From Prototheca cutis (taxonomy: Eukaryota; Chlorophyta; Trebouxiophyceae; Chlorellales; Chlorellaceae), in the NCBI GenBank assembly GCA_002897115.2, contig BCIH01000008.1, forward strand, positions 145,971 through 209,970: DNA of 64,000 nt, read 5' to 3'. Below are positions 1 to 10,811 of the stretch, one piece after another (position 1 is the stretch's first letter; every line of letters starts with the position of its first letter). The notes beneath the pieces are model-generated. The model searched no databases, had not been told where the DNA came from, and saw only the letters and a program-made list of their open reading frames with translations. The position numbers and the translations under genes were made by a program.

Positions 1-72
1 GGCTTGGTGGTGGGGGTTTGGCAAGGGGACGACGCCTTCTCCTTGAGAGGGCCGGACCTGGCTCCTCCCCAG

Positions 73-1515
<1,443 letters not shown>

Positions 1516-1924
1516 CGAGTTTGAGTCCGGACTGCACTGAGATGTTTGTTAACAACCACTGCGTTTGGTGCTGTAGCGGGCGGTGGAGTCTTGGTCCTGC
1601 AGGCAGCCGGGGAGGGGGAAGGCTGCGCTGCTTTCATGTGGAATGTACCAGCTTTCGTGGGCTTCATGTCAGATTCCAGCGGGTGACGAGATTCCAGCGG
1701 GTGAGGAGTCGAGGAAGGAGTTGCTTGGCCACCAGTTGGTGGGCTTCAACCCCCCTCCAAGCAGTCTGCCTCCACGGCACAGCGTTTGTAAAAGAATGTC
1801 ATTCGGCAAATTCGCGCAGAATAGGGCTTCGCAGACGCAAAACGACCAGGGCGGTGATCCACGGGAGTGCGACTCCAAATTAAACATGAGATATATCGCG
1901 CTGAAACACAAGAACAAGTCTGAT
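1516..1924. other. Intergenic: PCNA 3' flank and tRNA 5' flank
   Basis: No coding region is recognised. An 18-bp unit (agattccagcgggtgacg) occurs twice in tandem at about 1672-1707. An ATATAT stretch at about 1891-1896, roughly 30 bp before the tRNA 3' half, could act as a TATA-like element for RNA polymerase III; that is inference. Confidence 0.4.
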
Positions 1925-2008
1925 AGCTGCAGGTCAACGGTTCGAGCCCGTTTGGGGCCACTTAGCGTCTGGCCCCATAGCTCAGTTGGTTAGAGCGGCA
2001 GTCTAATA
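1925..2008 (+). tRNA. Circularly permuted tRNA-Ile(AAU) gene
   Basis: The two tRNA halves occur in reversed order. The 3' half is 1925-1960: base 38, anticodon-stem strand GCTGC 1926-1930, variable loop AGGTC, T stem AACGG, T loop TTCGAGC, T stem CCGTT, acceptor strand TGGGGCC 1953-1959, discriminator A 1960. After a 10-bp spacer (1961-1970) comes the 5' half, 1971-2008: acceptor GGCCCCA, TA, D stem GCTC, loop AGTTGGTTA, GAGC, G26, anticodon stem GCAGT 1998-2002, loop CTAATA with anticodon AAT at 2005-2007. Re-joined at 37/38, every stem pairs: 7-bp acceptor, 4-bp D, 5-bp T, and a 5-bp anticodon stem with one G-U. The loop becomes CTAATAA, the usual tRNA-Ile(AAU) loop. No 5' half lies upstream of the 3' half and no 3' half lies downstream of the 5' half. 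Permuted tRNAs matured through a circular intermediate are known from Cyanidioschyzon merolae and some green algae. CCA is not encoded. Confidence 0.92.
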
Positions 2009-2012
2009 TCGA

Positions 2013-2025
2013 ATTTTTCCTTTTT
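2013..2025 (+). terminator. Pol III T-run terminator after the tRNA 5' half
   Basis: Two T runs (TTTTT at 2013-2017 and TTTTT at 2021-2025) begin five bases after base 37 of the permuted tRNA. This is where Pol III would have to stop if the transcript is 3' half, spacer, 5' half. There is no T run between the two halves. Confidence 0.65.
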
Positions 2026-2148
2026 ATCATTTTCAACATGACCCCATGTATTCTATTGAGACACGCGGGCAATTCACAGGGCCATTGCTCAGGATCAGTT
2101 CAAGCGTTTCAAGCTTTTGCGGGTTGGGCATGCTGCCCACGCCCCGCG

Positions 2149-3441
2149 TCAGATGCGCGGCAGCTTCCAGGGAAACACGGCGACCACGGCAGTGACGTTA
2201 TCAAAGCTGCCATTCTTGAGGGCCGCAGACACGAGCGCCGCAGCCGCGGCCTTTGCCGCATGCGCTGCGGTCGCTCCGCTGTGCGTCTGCAGCGCCCGGC
2301 TCACCAGCGCACAGGCATCCTGATTGCTCACCACATCCCACTGCATTAACATTGAATTTTTGAGTGTGGGGTGTGTTCTGGTGGGGTTTTACGCCAAGGC
2401 AGTTCTCCAGGGGGGGTCAGGCTCGGGCTTCCATGACACCCGCAGCCATCCCACCCTCCCACAAGCCGACCGCCCTCACCAGGCCGTCACTGGCGATAAC
2501 TAAAAATTCGTCGTCCTGCGTCAGCTCTGCATCGACAATGTCTGGCTCAGAGTTGACCACCGGCAGCGGGGTCTTGAACGACACATCCCCAAACGCCCTG
2601 CATATAGTCGATGGGGGGGGGGGGGGGGGNCTAATGTGTCGTTATCTAGCAGTGCATGGGTTTGGGCATTCTTTCCAACGCACCCCTCTGTGGCCCCAAC
2701 ACACAAAACCTGACCCGCCCTCCGCAAAAACCCAGCATACCCACTGGACACACACCTGGACACGGCGAGGCCCGTGGCCGGGTGGCCGTCGGTGGGCTGG
2801 GAAATGATGCGCCAGCCCGCGGCAAACTCGATGCGTCCCCCGGCCGCCAGCGTCCGTGCCTTCTCATCCGGCATCCAGGGCTTGTGGTCCATGGTCAATG
2901 GCCGCGCGCTGTGCAAGCTGTGCTCTCCCGGCACCTGGTTCGGGGCATCTTCGGTGGGCGCGGGCTCGCTGCGGCGACCCAGAACGGCACGGCAGTCACC
3001 CAGGTGGCCCACGACGAGGCGCGTGCCGGCCAGCACTGCGCAGGTGGCCGTGGCGCCGGTCGTCTGCACCGCCCGTGCCGAGCCCATGATCTCGCGCTCC
3101 GTGGCGCGAAAGGCATGCAGCATTGCCGCACGCAGGGTGGCACGAGAGGGACTGGAGGCGGGGTGTGAGGCACTGGCGTGCGAGGGATTCGAGACGCTGC
3201 ACAAGGAATTCGAGCCGGCGCCAGGGCCCCCCGCTCGCATCCGAAGTCCATCCATGAGGTGCTGGTGGAGCCGGAGGGATGCGATGCTGGCGGCGCAGTC
3301 GCCGTTGTGCCCGTCAAACACGCCCAGGTAACTGAGCGGGGCCGCCGAGGTCGCGTCGTCCTCGCCCTGCCTGCTGCAGGCCTGCTGCAGGTCCCGGATG
3401 ACAACAGACCTGTCTTCCATATACGGCCGCCGGCCCGAGGA
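2149..3441 (-). CDS. PP2C-family Ser/Thr protein phosphatase (5' exon unresolved)
   Basis: Metal-dependent PPM/PP2C phosphatase. Exons from 5' to 3' on the minus strand: 3441-2756, 2597-2480, 2340-2149; the AG|G split codon and the phase-0 join both fit. PP2C motifs appear in order: RRPYMEDRSVV, GVFDGHNG (metal-binding Asp), GHLGDCRAVLG, TMDHKPWMPDE, GLAVSRAFGD across the first intron, LVIASDGLWDVV across the second, and FDNVTAVV near the end. It starts at an acceptor (TACAG|TCC), so a short N-terminal exon lies further upstream, probably between 3442 and 3920; I could not choose it. Intron 1 contains a G homopolymer with an ambiguous base at 2630, apparently an assembly weak spot outside the coding exons. 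The target is not deducible. Confidence 0.88.
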
Positions 3442-4726
3442 CTGTAGGGTGGCGGTGTGTGCGCATCGGCATTGGCAATAGAAAGCTGTCCACCAAATTC
3501 CACCAGGTCCCCCAACGATCAGTGAACCTGATCCTGCTCCCCAGATTCCCAATTTGATAAATACCAATCAATGCACACACCTCTGCAGCACCCATGATGG
3601 GTTGCTCCATTGCCAGTGTCGCCACGGCACCTGGGCGGTCGACCACGCCATGCTGGTGCCGGTGGCCAGTGGGACTCTTGCAGCGCCCGTGTGGTGCGCC
3701 ATCTTCCTGGTGTATCCGAGAATCCTTCCTGCTGTTTCTGACACGATGCAGTTCGGAAACGAAGGGGGCTTTCCTTTCCCTGCTCCGGCTCCGCCGTCTG
3801 GCATGAGCTCCACAGGCGGGCCGGCCCTGGCACCTTGCGCTGGGCGGGCGTTCCTCGACCCGCGACGTCTCCATCCACGCCGTGGTCTCCGCAGGCGAGC
3901 AGCGTGTGACATGCACACTCAGGTCCTCATGAAGGCTCCAGGCCCCGACGGTGCGCAAGCTACGCGTCGAGGCCGACGCGGCTCTGCGGGGATGTGGTTG
4001 AGAGACGATGCGCGGGTGTCGCCTCCGACGCTGTCATTCGAAACTCCCGACCCGCACCCGCAAGAGATCGGGGTGCCCTATCGAATATACGCAACTGCAC
4101 GAATATGATGACGTACCCTACGAACAAGGGCTGGGGTGCATCCACCGACAGATCGGCTGGTGGGTGCTGTCCTCCCATTACGATGGCCATTGTCGCGCCG
4201 CGCAATCACAAGAGCGTGACGTGACCTATCAACATAGACTTGTGGGTTCGGAAAGAAATCAGCCACGTAACATAATGATCTTCACTGCGGCATGTATGGT
4301 CATGATGACAGCGGCCGAGTTGCAAACGTCTACAGGGCTTGCCGGCGAGGAAGCTGGGCCCTGAAGCCGGAGGGTTAAGCAGGCGCCAGCCCAGCGCCGA
4401 CCCGGAAGGTGGGGGCCCCTTGCGAAAGTGATCCGTGCGTGGCAATCAGAGCGCCCATCTCCGGGGGCCCCTCCCAAACTCGCCAGAAGCCCGTTTTCGG
4501 CCATGCGCGCTTGTTCAAACGTTTTCATCGTGAGCGTTAGGGAGCATTTGTGCAAAGAAAGGGGCCAGAGCGGTTGGGAGTGGGCAGCACGGGGCCGCCG
4601 AACCCGCGCGCTCACACCGCCCTTGGAGTCAGTCCAGCTTGGCACATGTCTCCCGCATGCATGAAACTCTGAATGCATGACATGATGGCTTTGAAGTTTG
4701 TTTGATCAGGGAATCCTCCCTGCTCG
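3442..4726. other. No confident gene; may hold the PP2C 5' exon
   Basis: About 1.3 kb between the PP2C exons and MED25. Open frames exist on both strands but none has a recognisable domain or consistent splice signals. The PP2C N-terminal exon and promoter should be here. Confidence 0.4.
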
Positions 4727-6899
4727 ATGTCCACTCGGCTGTGCCTGGTGGTGGAGACCACTACCCGGCACCATGATCCCTGGCGCGACGTGCGGCTGAA
4801 CTTTGTGGAGCCCATTCTCCGAGAACTGGGGTCGTCCAACACGGTGGAGTACGCCCTGGTCCTGGTCGGAGCCCATCGTCTGAGGTGGGAGTGCATGGAT
4901 GCCTTGTGGGATGTGAAACCCTGGCATGCCGCGTGGCCTACAGCATTGTCGTCGGTGTGTCACCCTTGTTGCGCTGCCACAGCGGTGGCAAATGCACCGG
5001 GGACACACGTGCACACATGTGAACACGTTGATCCTCCTCCTCTCATGCTGCAGTGTGACGGACGCGGCGTGCAGCGGCTGGACGCGTGATCTGCAGGAGC
5101 TGCGGCGGTGGTTGGACAGCATTGATTTCTGCGGTGGCGGGTCGGCCAGTTCGGGCCTGAGCCTGGCATCGGCGTTGCAGGGCGCGGCGTGCCTGTTCAC
5201 GCAGCCCAGCACGCTCATCACGCCACCCACCTGCCACTGCCTGCTCTGCCTGGTGTCTGACCCAGGGCCAAAAGCCATCGGATGGCCGTGGCCCGAGGAA
5301 TGTGGCAAGGTCACAGGATGCACGTCCCTGGCCACTTCGGCGGAGCTGTGCTGCGCGTTTGAGAAGCACAGCTGGCACCTGGCCCTGGCCTCACGCCGTG
5401 AAAAGCCCCTCGTCCGACCGTCCCTGCTATGGCACCTCCTCAACATGATCAGTGATACACCGGTGAGTGCTTGGGCTGTTTTGAGTGTGCACGTATGTGG
5501 TGGTTGGTTGAGTGGTACCAGGATTCCCTTGGCCATTCCACAGCTCATTGTCAAAAAACACACACACACACACACACAACAAATCCCATGGCAGGTGGAC
5601 TACATGGAGAGCACGGTGGCACTGATGGCTGCGGCGCGCCAGCAGCCGGCGCTGACAAGATGTCATGTGACATCGCGGGCCGGCTGCATCGCTTTCTTCC
5701 CGCACTGGGAGGCCATGCTGCGGCTGCTGCAGCAGCAGCAGGGGGGCCGGGCGGAAGCGGGCACGGACACAGGCAGGGTTTCTGGTGCGGGTGCTGGCAC
5801 GCAGGCGGCGGCCGCCTTGGGAGGGACCCTGCCGCCGACCGCCAGCACTCAGGCAACGGCCAGCAGTGCCGCACTCCCTCCCATTCCGGCCACGGCACCG
5901 ACTGCTGTGGCGCTCACGCCATCGCTGCTCCCGGTCGGCAGTGGTCCCTTGGTCATGCCCCCGAGCGCCACGGGCCAGCCCATTCAGCTGCCGGGGTCCC
6001 TCGGCGCAACAGCCCCCGGCCCCGCCGGAAATGGCCAGGGTCTGCCAGTCGTGCCTTCAGTGCAGACACTAGCCCCATCACCGGCTCTGCCCGACACGTC
6101 TCCCGGTGGGTTTTGGGACGTTATGAACTCTGAGCTCGTGATGAGTCAGCCGGGGGAGCCGCCGTTCCTTCCGAGCAGTGGCGGCGGGCCGGGGAGTGCG
6201 GACGTGGCGGTGGTCGCAGCCGCAGGCCTGCCCGGCGGCCCGCTGTCGCCGGGGTCAAACGACATGGCAGCGGCGGTGATGACCATGCCGTTGGGAGGGC
6301 TGCCCATGGGCCAGGGCCGCACGCCGCCGCTGGCCACGCCGCCGGCACTGGCACAACCGCAGCCGCCACAGTTTGTGCCCGCACCCCTCCCTTCCCAGCC
6401 GCCGATTCAGCAGCAGCAGCAAGTCCAGCAGCAGCAACCGCAACACCCGCCGGCTCCTACACCACCACCGTCGACCACTGCCAACCAGCAGCAACAGCGG
6501 GGTCCTGTGCAGGTCTGGAAGGGTCCACTGCGTGTGTCGGACCGCGTACGCGGATCTTCGCCGCCGTTTCTTGCCCAGGTGGATGCGTATGTGGCGGCAG
6601 ACTCTGCGGCCCAGGCCCGTCTGGCGGTGCCGGCCCTGACGATCAACCATTTCCTGCTGGACGGCAAGGACGCTCGCATGATTGCGGCAGCGGCGCAGCG
6701 CCCGGGGGCCGTCGTCATGCGCCTGGTGCCCACGGAGTACGGCCCGAACGGGGAGCAGGCACTGCGGCGCATGGCCGATGGCTTGGTCACGGGCCAGGTG
6801 GACCTGGGACCGGGCCTGTCGGGGTATCTGTCGGTGCAAGTCAAAGAAACCGACGGACGCCAGCGCCTCGTGCTTCGACTCCTCTGCCTCGCCCGATAG
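4727..6899 (+). CDS. MED25: Mediator subunit 25 (VWA domain, Q-rich linker, C-terminal activator-binding region)
   Basis: Mediator subunit that bridges transcriptional activators and RNA polymerase II in the nucleus. Exons 4727-4884, 5054-5462 and 5595-6899 join in phase to about 623 aa. The first roughly 200 residues match the MED25 VWA fold: CLVVETTTRHHD at the start, VEYALVLVGAHR, then TRDLQELRRWLDSIDFCGGG and SGLSLASALQ, which is the family's WLDxIxFxGGG region. A long Pro/Ala/Thr-rich linker with Gln runs (about 6407-6500) follows. The end, VQVWKGPLRVSDRV onward, resembles the plant MED25 C-terminal domain. Intron 2 (5463-5594) is a multiple of three and reads open, so retention would not shift the frame; it carries a (CA)10 tract. 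Identification rests on the VWA and C-terminal similarity, not on a search. Confidence 0.75.
5559..5578 (+). repeat. (CA)10 microsatellite in MED25 intron 2
   Basis: Ten CA units directly upstream of the acceptor region. Similar AC tracts occur at 27589-27615 and about 28290-28315 inside the GH9 gene. Confidence 0.95.
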
Positions 6900-7366
6900 A
6901 GAGGAGTGTGGGATTCAAGTGGTGCTTCCGTTGCCCAAACACGGCTAGTCTCTCTCTGGAATGACTAGTCCCAGCACTGAACCACCTACCCCTGCTGTGG
7001 GGTGCAAAATCTGCCCGGCCCATGTGCCAATGAAACATGTGAAGGTGTGCAGCGTGCGTGCGACAGTCGTGCTCAAGCAGACGCACAGTCAGTTGTCTTC
7101 TAGGGGAAAAAGGGGAATGATGTATCGGGGACGCAGGCCAGCACCACAAGAATAGAATACAATACAATACGGCAAGGGCATTGTCCATTGCCAATGATGA
7201 TGAAGTGGCTGTGCAGGGACAAGGGGGCTGAAGGGGCCCACCACCGCCGGTGCAACAAGAAACACCAAGTGAGGTTCATTTTCAGTGTTTATTTGTGTGG
7301 GGCCATCTGGCAAGCCAGGGTTGCCGGCCACCCAGCTCAACCGCTGCACTTTATGGCCTAGGGCCG
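6900..7366. other. Intergenic between convergent MED25 and FolB
   Basis: About 470 bp of 3' flanks of two convergent genes. No ORF with recognisable similarity, RNA gene or repeat seen. Confidence 0.5.
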
Positions 7367-8140
7367 TCAAATGACGCCTGCGCTCGTCATCTCGTCCCGA
7401 GTGCGGCAGATGGAGATGCCGAGTCCCTCCACCACACCGCTGACAGCCACATGTGGCTTCAGGATCTCGACCCTCACGGCCGAGACCAGTGGCTCCTTGA
7501 TCAGGATTTGGGCGGCCACCCGCTCAGCCACCCTCTCCAGCAGCTGGCAGGGAGGGCCTGTCACGACATTCTCAATCTGCCTGCAATGAACAAGCAGCAT
7601 GGTAACGGCGGATCAATCAAGACTCCCAGGCTTATGCATGGGGTGTTTGGACCATGCATCAACGGTGCACTTCACCCCGCACGCTCCAATGCATTTGCCA
7701 TCTCAATCAACTCGCGCACTTGTACACTTCGGCATAGTTGATGGTGTGGTTGAGATCATCCGTGCGGCCTGCCTTGCGAAGATCGGTGTCCAGGACGACG
7801 TCCATCCTGAACTTTTGGCCCAACTTGCGCTCCTGTGTTTGTGTGTGTTGTGGTGGTGGTTGTGAGTGTGTTGGGGGGGGTGGGGAGGGGGGCGGGGTTG
7901 TAGGTTGGGGCCCCCCTGCCAACCCAGGCTGGCCGCCGAGCACAGCTTCACACCTCGTACCAAACACAAAACCTTGAGCATCATTTAACAATGCCGTTCT
8001 CTACATCATACCTCCTCATACACGCCGTGGTGTCCATGGAAGACCAGGCCCCTGAGGAAGACCTTGTCGCTCGCCGCACTGGACAGGCAGCGCTGGCCTG
8101 CCAGCCCCGCCGCTGCCCGCAGGGCCTGCCTGCACAGCAT
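7367..8140 (-). CDS. folB: Dihydroneopterin aldolase, organelle-targeted
   Basis: Cleaves 7,8-dihydroneopterin to 6-hydroxymethyl-7,8-dihydropterin and glycolaldehyde in folate synthesis. Exons 8140-8012, 7832-7720 and 7580-7367 give about 151 aa in phase. The FolB core is clear: DKVFLRGLVFHGHHGVYEEE, KLGQKFRMDVVLDTDL, LNHTINYAEVY, LLERVAERVAAQIL and the C-terminal VRVEILKPHVAVSG. The glutamate of HGVYEEE is the pterin-binding region known in the family. The first 25 residues (MLCRQALRAAAGLAGQRC...) are basic and hydroxylated like a mitochondrial presequence, matching the mitochondrial location of this step in plants. The start was chosen at the Met that gives this presequence; an in-frame upstream extension without Met was ignored. 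Confidence 0.92.
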
Positions 8141-8643
8141 CGTTGCCCGGCACGGCGGCAGAGATTTCACTATATACCCGTGGTTGTGATGCAGGTATCG
8201 GATCGCGACAGCGCCGACACACGAGCGCCCTGCATTGGCGAGCCAGCAGCTGGCCTGGTTTAACCCTGGCGCCACGAGAGACGTGCAACAGCGACGCGAC
8301 AGCTCCTGGGCGCGAGACTGGAGGTCGCGCTGCTGACGCGGCAACCACGTGCCGTACGAGGCTTCGTCATTGGCCTGATCACCTTACTAACGCGCATGCG
8401 TTGATTTCGTATGCAACAGCTCCCCGCGGTTGTGTGGGCATGGGGAAGAAACCAGCAAGAAGACAAGGGGACTCGGCCGAGGGGGACCCTTTTTGGCACA
8501 CTCAATCAACCATCAGCGCAGCCATGACACAGCTAGCATGCTCGGGCATGCATTTGCTCGAGCGCGCATCCATCCAGACGCAGATGCACATCAATGCATC
8601 GGCATCCCCTAGGACATAGCCCCCAGAACAGAGAACCACGACT
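8141..8643. other. Intergenic between FolB and NDUFA9
   Basis: About 500 bp holding the FolB promoter and the NDUFA9 3' end. No gene recognised. Confidence 0.45.
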
Positions 8644-10073
8644 TCAGGTGGCGGTGGTGGGCGCCGGGGCGCGGGTGGCCGGGGTCTGCTCAAAGGGCAG
8701 CGCGCCGACGTCGTAGCCTCCCGAGCGGTAGAAGCGGACGAACTCAATCGGGTGCCCCTCAGTCACCGACCTGGGCTCGACGCCCAAGTCCTGAGCGGTG
8801 AGCAGCGAGGCGCCACCCGGCCGGGCGCGGGCAGCGGCCAGCGTGAAGTCGGCCCGCGCCTGCTCCTCGATGGCTGCAGGACTGAAGTAGGCGTTGGCGC
8901 GGAAGGGCGTGTTGCGTGCCATCCAGGCCAGCGGCCCTGCGGCGACCATGGCGATGCGTTCCGGCACGGAAATTAGCGACTCCGGCTCGCGGATGGTCTC
9001 GTACGTCAGCTCCGCTAGGTCACGCAGCGTGTGAACCTCCGGTCCGGCCAGGGCGTAGGTCTTCCCTCCGCCAAGCGCCGTCTCGTCCTGGAGCGCGGCA
9101 AACACGGCGTCGGCAACGTCGCGAACCCAGATGGGCTGCAGGCGCTGGCGCCCGCCTTCAACGAGAGGCACGGCCGGCAGGCTCTTGGCAAGGCGCGCGA
9201 TCGTGTTGAACAGGTAATCTTCCGTTCCAGTGACGGGGGCCAGGCGGAAGGTGGTGACTGCGTCGCCCAGGACCTCGCGCACCGCAGCCTCTCCCGCCGC
9301 ATGGCTCCGCAGCCGTGCGGACGGCGCGTCCGCGGCAGCGGCAATGTCGGAAAACTGCAAAAAGTGCTGCACCGCGCCGCCGCGGGCCGCAACCGCGCGG
9401 GCGGTGCGCCGCGCAAAGTCGACGTGCACCTCGTCAAAGCCGTAGTTCCACGTCTCCTGCCGCGCACTCAGCAGGTTGATCACGACGTTGGAGCGGGACA
9501 CCGCGCGCTTGTATGCCGAGTCGTCCCGTGGGTCGAAACCGGGGAGCATGACCACCTGACCCAGGTCGCCCATGATCTTGAGGTGCTGCACATCCAGATC
9601 GTCGCAGCGGTACGGCAGCACCAGCTGGCAGCCAACACGCCCCAGGCTCTGCGCGATGTAGCGCCCGACAAAACCAGAGCACCCAAAGATGGTCACCGTC
9701 ATGCCGCTCACCTGTCGATTGTTTTTTAGGTTGGGGGAGAGTGGTTTGTAATCGAGGTGGTGATGGGGTGAGGCGTGTGGGTGTGGGTGTGTGTGGGGGG
9801 GGGGGGGGGGGGACAAGGTGCAGAGGCACGAGCGATGGGGGCCATAATGCCCTGGTCCGCTCGCTCAAACCTTCTCTGCCATCGACCAACAACTCCCCGC
9901 CCACAGCGATCGTCAAAGCTGCAGCCGCCCAGGCCGTCAGCACTGCTAGGCACAGCCATGCAATCCCTCCCAACCATGCAAACACGACTCCCCCTCACCG
10001 AGGAGCGACCGCCCTTGCCTCCCTGGATGGCCTGCTCGCCGCGGATGGCCAGCTGGCTTGGGTAGGTGGCCAT
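8644..10073 (-). CDS. NDUFA9: NADH:ubiquinone oxidoreductase 39-kDa subunit (complex I, NDUFA9)
   Basis: Atypical short-chain dehydrogenase-like accessory subunit of mitochondrial complex I. Exon 1 is 10073-9999 (25 codons) and exon 2 is 9711-8644, giving about 380 aa. The join recreates GGRSSVSGMTVTIFG, the conserved segment of NDUFA9 across eukaryotes, with the NADPH-binding GCSGFVGRYIAQSLG right after it. Further family motifs are LVLPYRCDD, IMGDLGQVV, SNVVINLL and QPIWVRDVADAV. The N-terminus is short and basic enough for mitochondrial import. An in-frame Met start at 10073 was chosen; a further upstream exon cannot be excluded. Confidence 0.92.
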
Positions 10074-10121
10074 GCCCCTTGCCCATGCCTCCACGCCAGG
10101 ACCTGCAGCGGGCGCACAGGG

Positions 10122-10553
10122 TCATGGCCGTTGGCACACACGATCACCCCGACGCATGCCTCCAATGCCAGCCGGGCGGGTGCAGCCATGGGCACCCTCT
10201 ACTTGGCCGGGCTTGACCATGGCGAGCACTCCTCCCACCAAGGGCCCCCGCCTCGAACCCTGCAGCCACACACCCTGGCGGGAGAGGATGGACCTGAGCC
10301 CGGAAACCGCTGCCCGAGACATGGCGCCTCTGGTGGCGGAGTTCACGCTCCCAGCAGATCCCCCAGACTGGCCCCTCCCTTCGAAGAGCGCTCCGCGACG
10401 TTCACCGTACTCGCACCAGGCTGGGAAGGGGTCCCGGCCCTCGATCAAGCACTCGTAATTTCCAACACAGGGATGGTTCAATGCAGGTGGGGGGTTGGTG
10501 ATGGCCGGGGTGCTGGCGTGGCCACCCGGCTCGCTCGTTGCCGGGGTAATCAC
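10122..10553 (-). other. Uncertain coding segment
   Basis: An open frame of 144 codons upstream of NDUFA9 on the same strand and in the same frame. Its middle (YECLIEGRDPFPAWCEYG) reads like protein, but I recognise no domain and found no convincing splice partners or start. GC-rich sequence makes long chance frames common here; a 300-codon frame also runs on the opposite strand. Treat as hypothetical. It fills most of the 740 bp between NDUFA9 and aconitase, which otherwise holds their divergent promoters. Confidence 0.25.
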
Positions 10554-10811
10554 TCCAGGCTGGGAGTCCGTGGAGGGGCCTGGCTGGGGTTTCCCGCGCT
10601 TCCCAACTTTCCACTCGGGCCAGTCAGCCCGGCAACCAAGTGAATTTAGTAATATGCATAACAGCTGCTCTCATCATCCACCCCCAACCCCTTTTTTAGA
10701 GTGCTAAAACGATTTCTGGATATAGTGCGACCTTTATTCCAGGGTCTGGCACACCATAAACCTTTGCCCTTGCAATCCGGTGGTTCGCTCCCAAGGGGGC
10801 CCGTCTCCAAG

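Noticed and set aside
1925..2008. Two unrelated partial tRNAs or a tRNA pseudogene pair
   Set aside because: The halves complement each other exactly (7-bp acceptor, anticodon stem) and together lack nothing; independent decay would not leave a perfect pair.
2600..2660. Frameshift in the PP2C gene at the poly-G/N site
   Set aside because: The site lies inside an intron with proper donor and acceptor; the exons join in frame without it.
9741..10643. A 300-codon plus-strand frame over the NDUFA9 first exon
   Set aside because: It overlaps the well-supported minus-strand NDUFA9 exon, is Pro/Ala-rich without domain, and has no ATG near its start of coding-like sequence.
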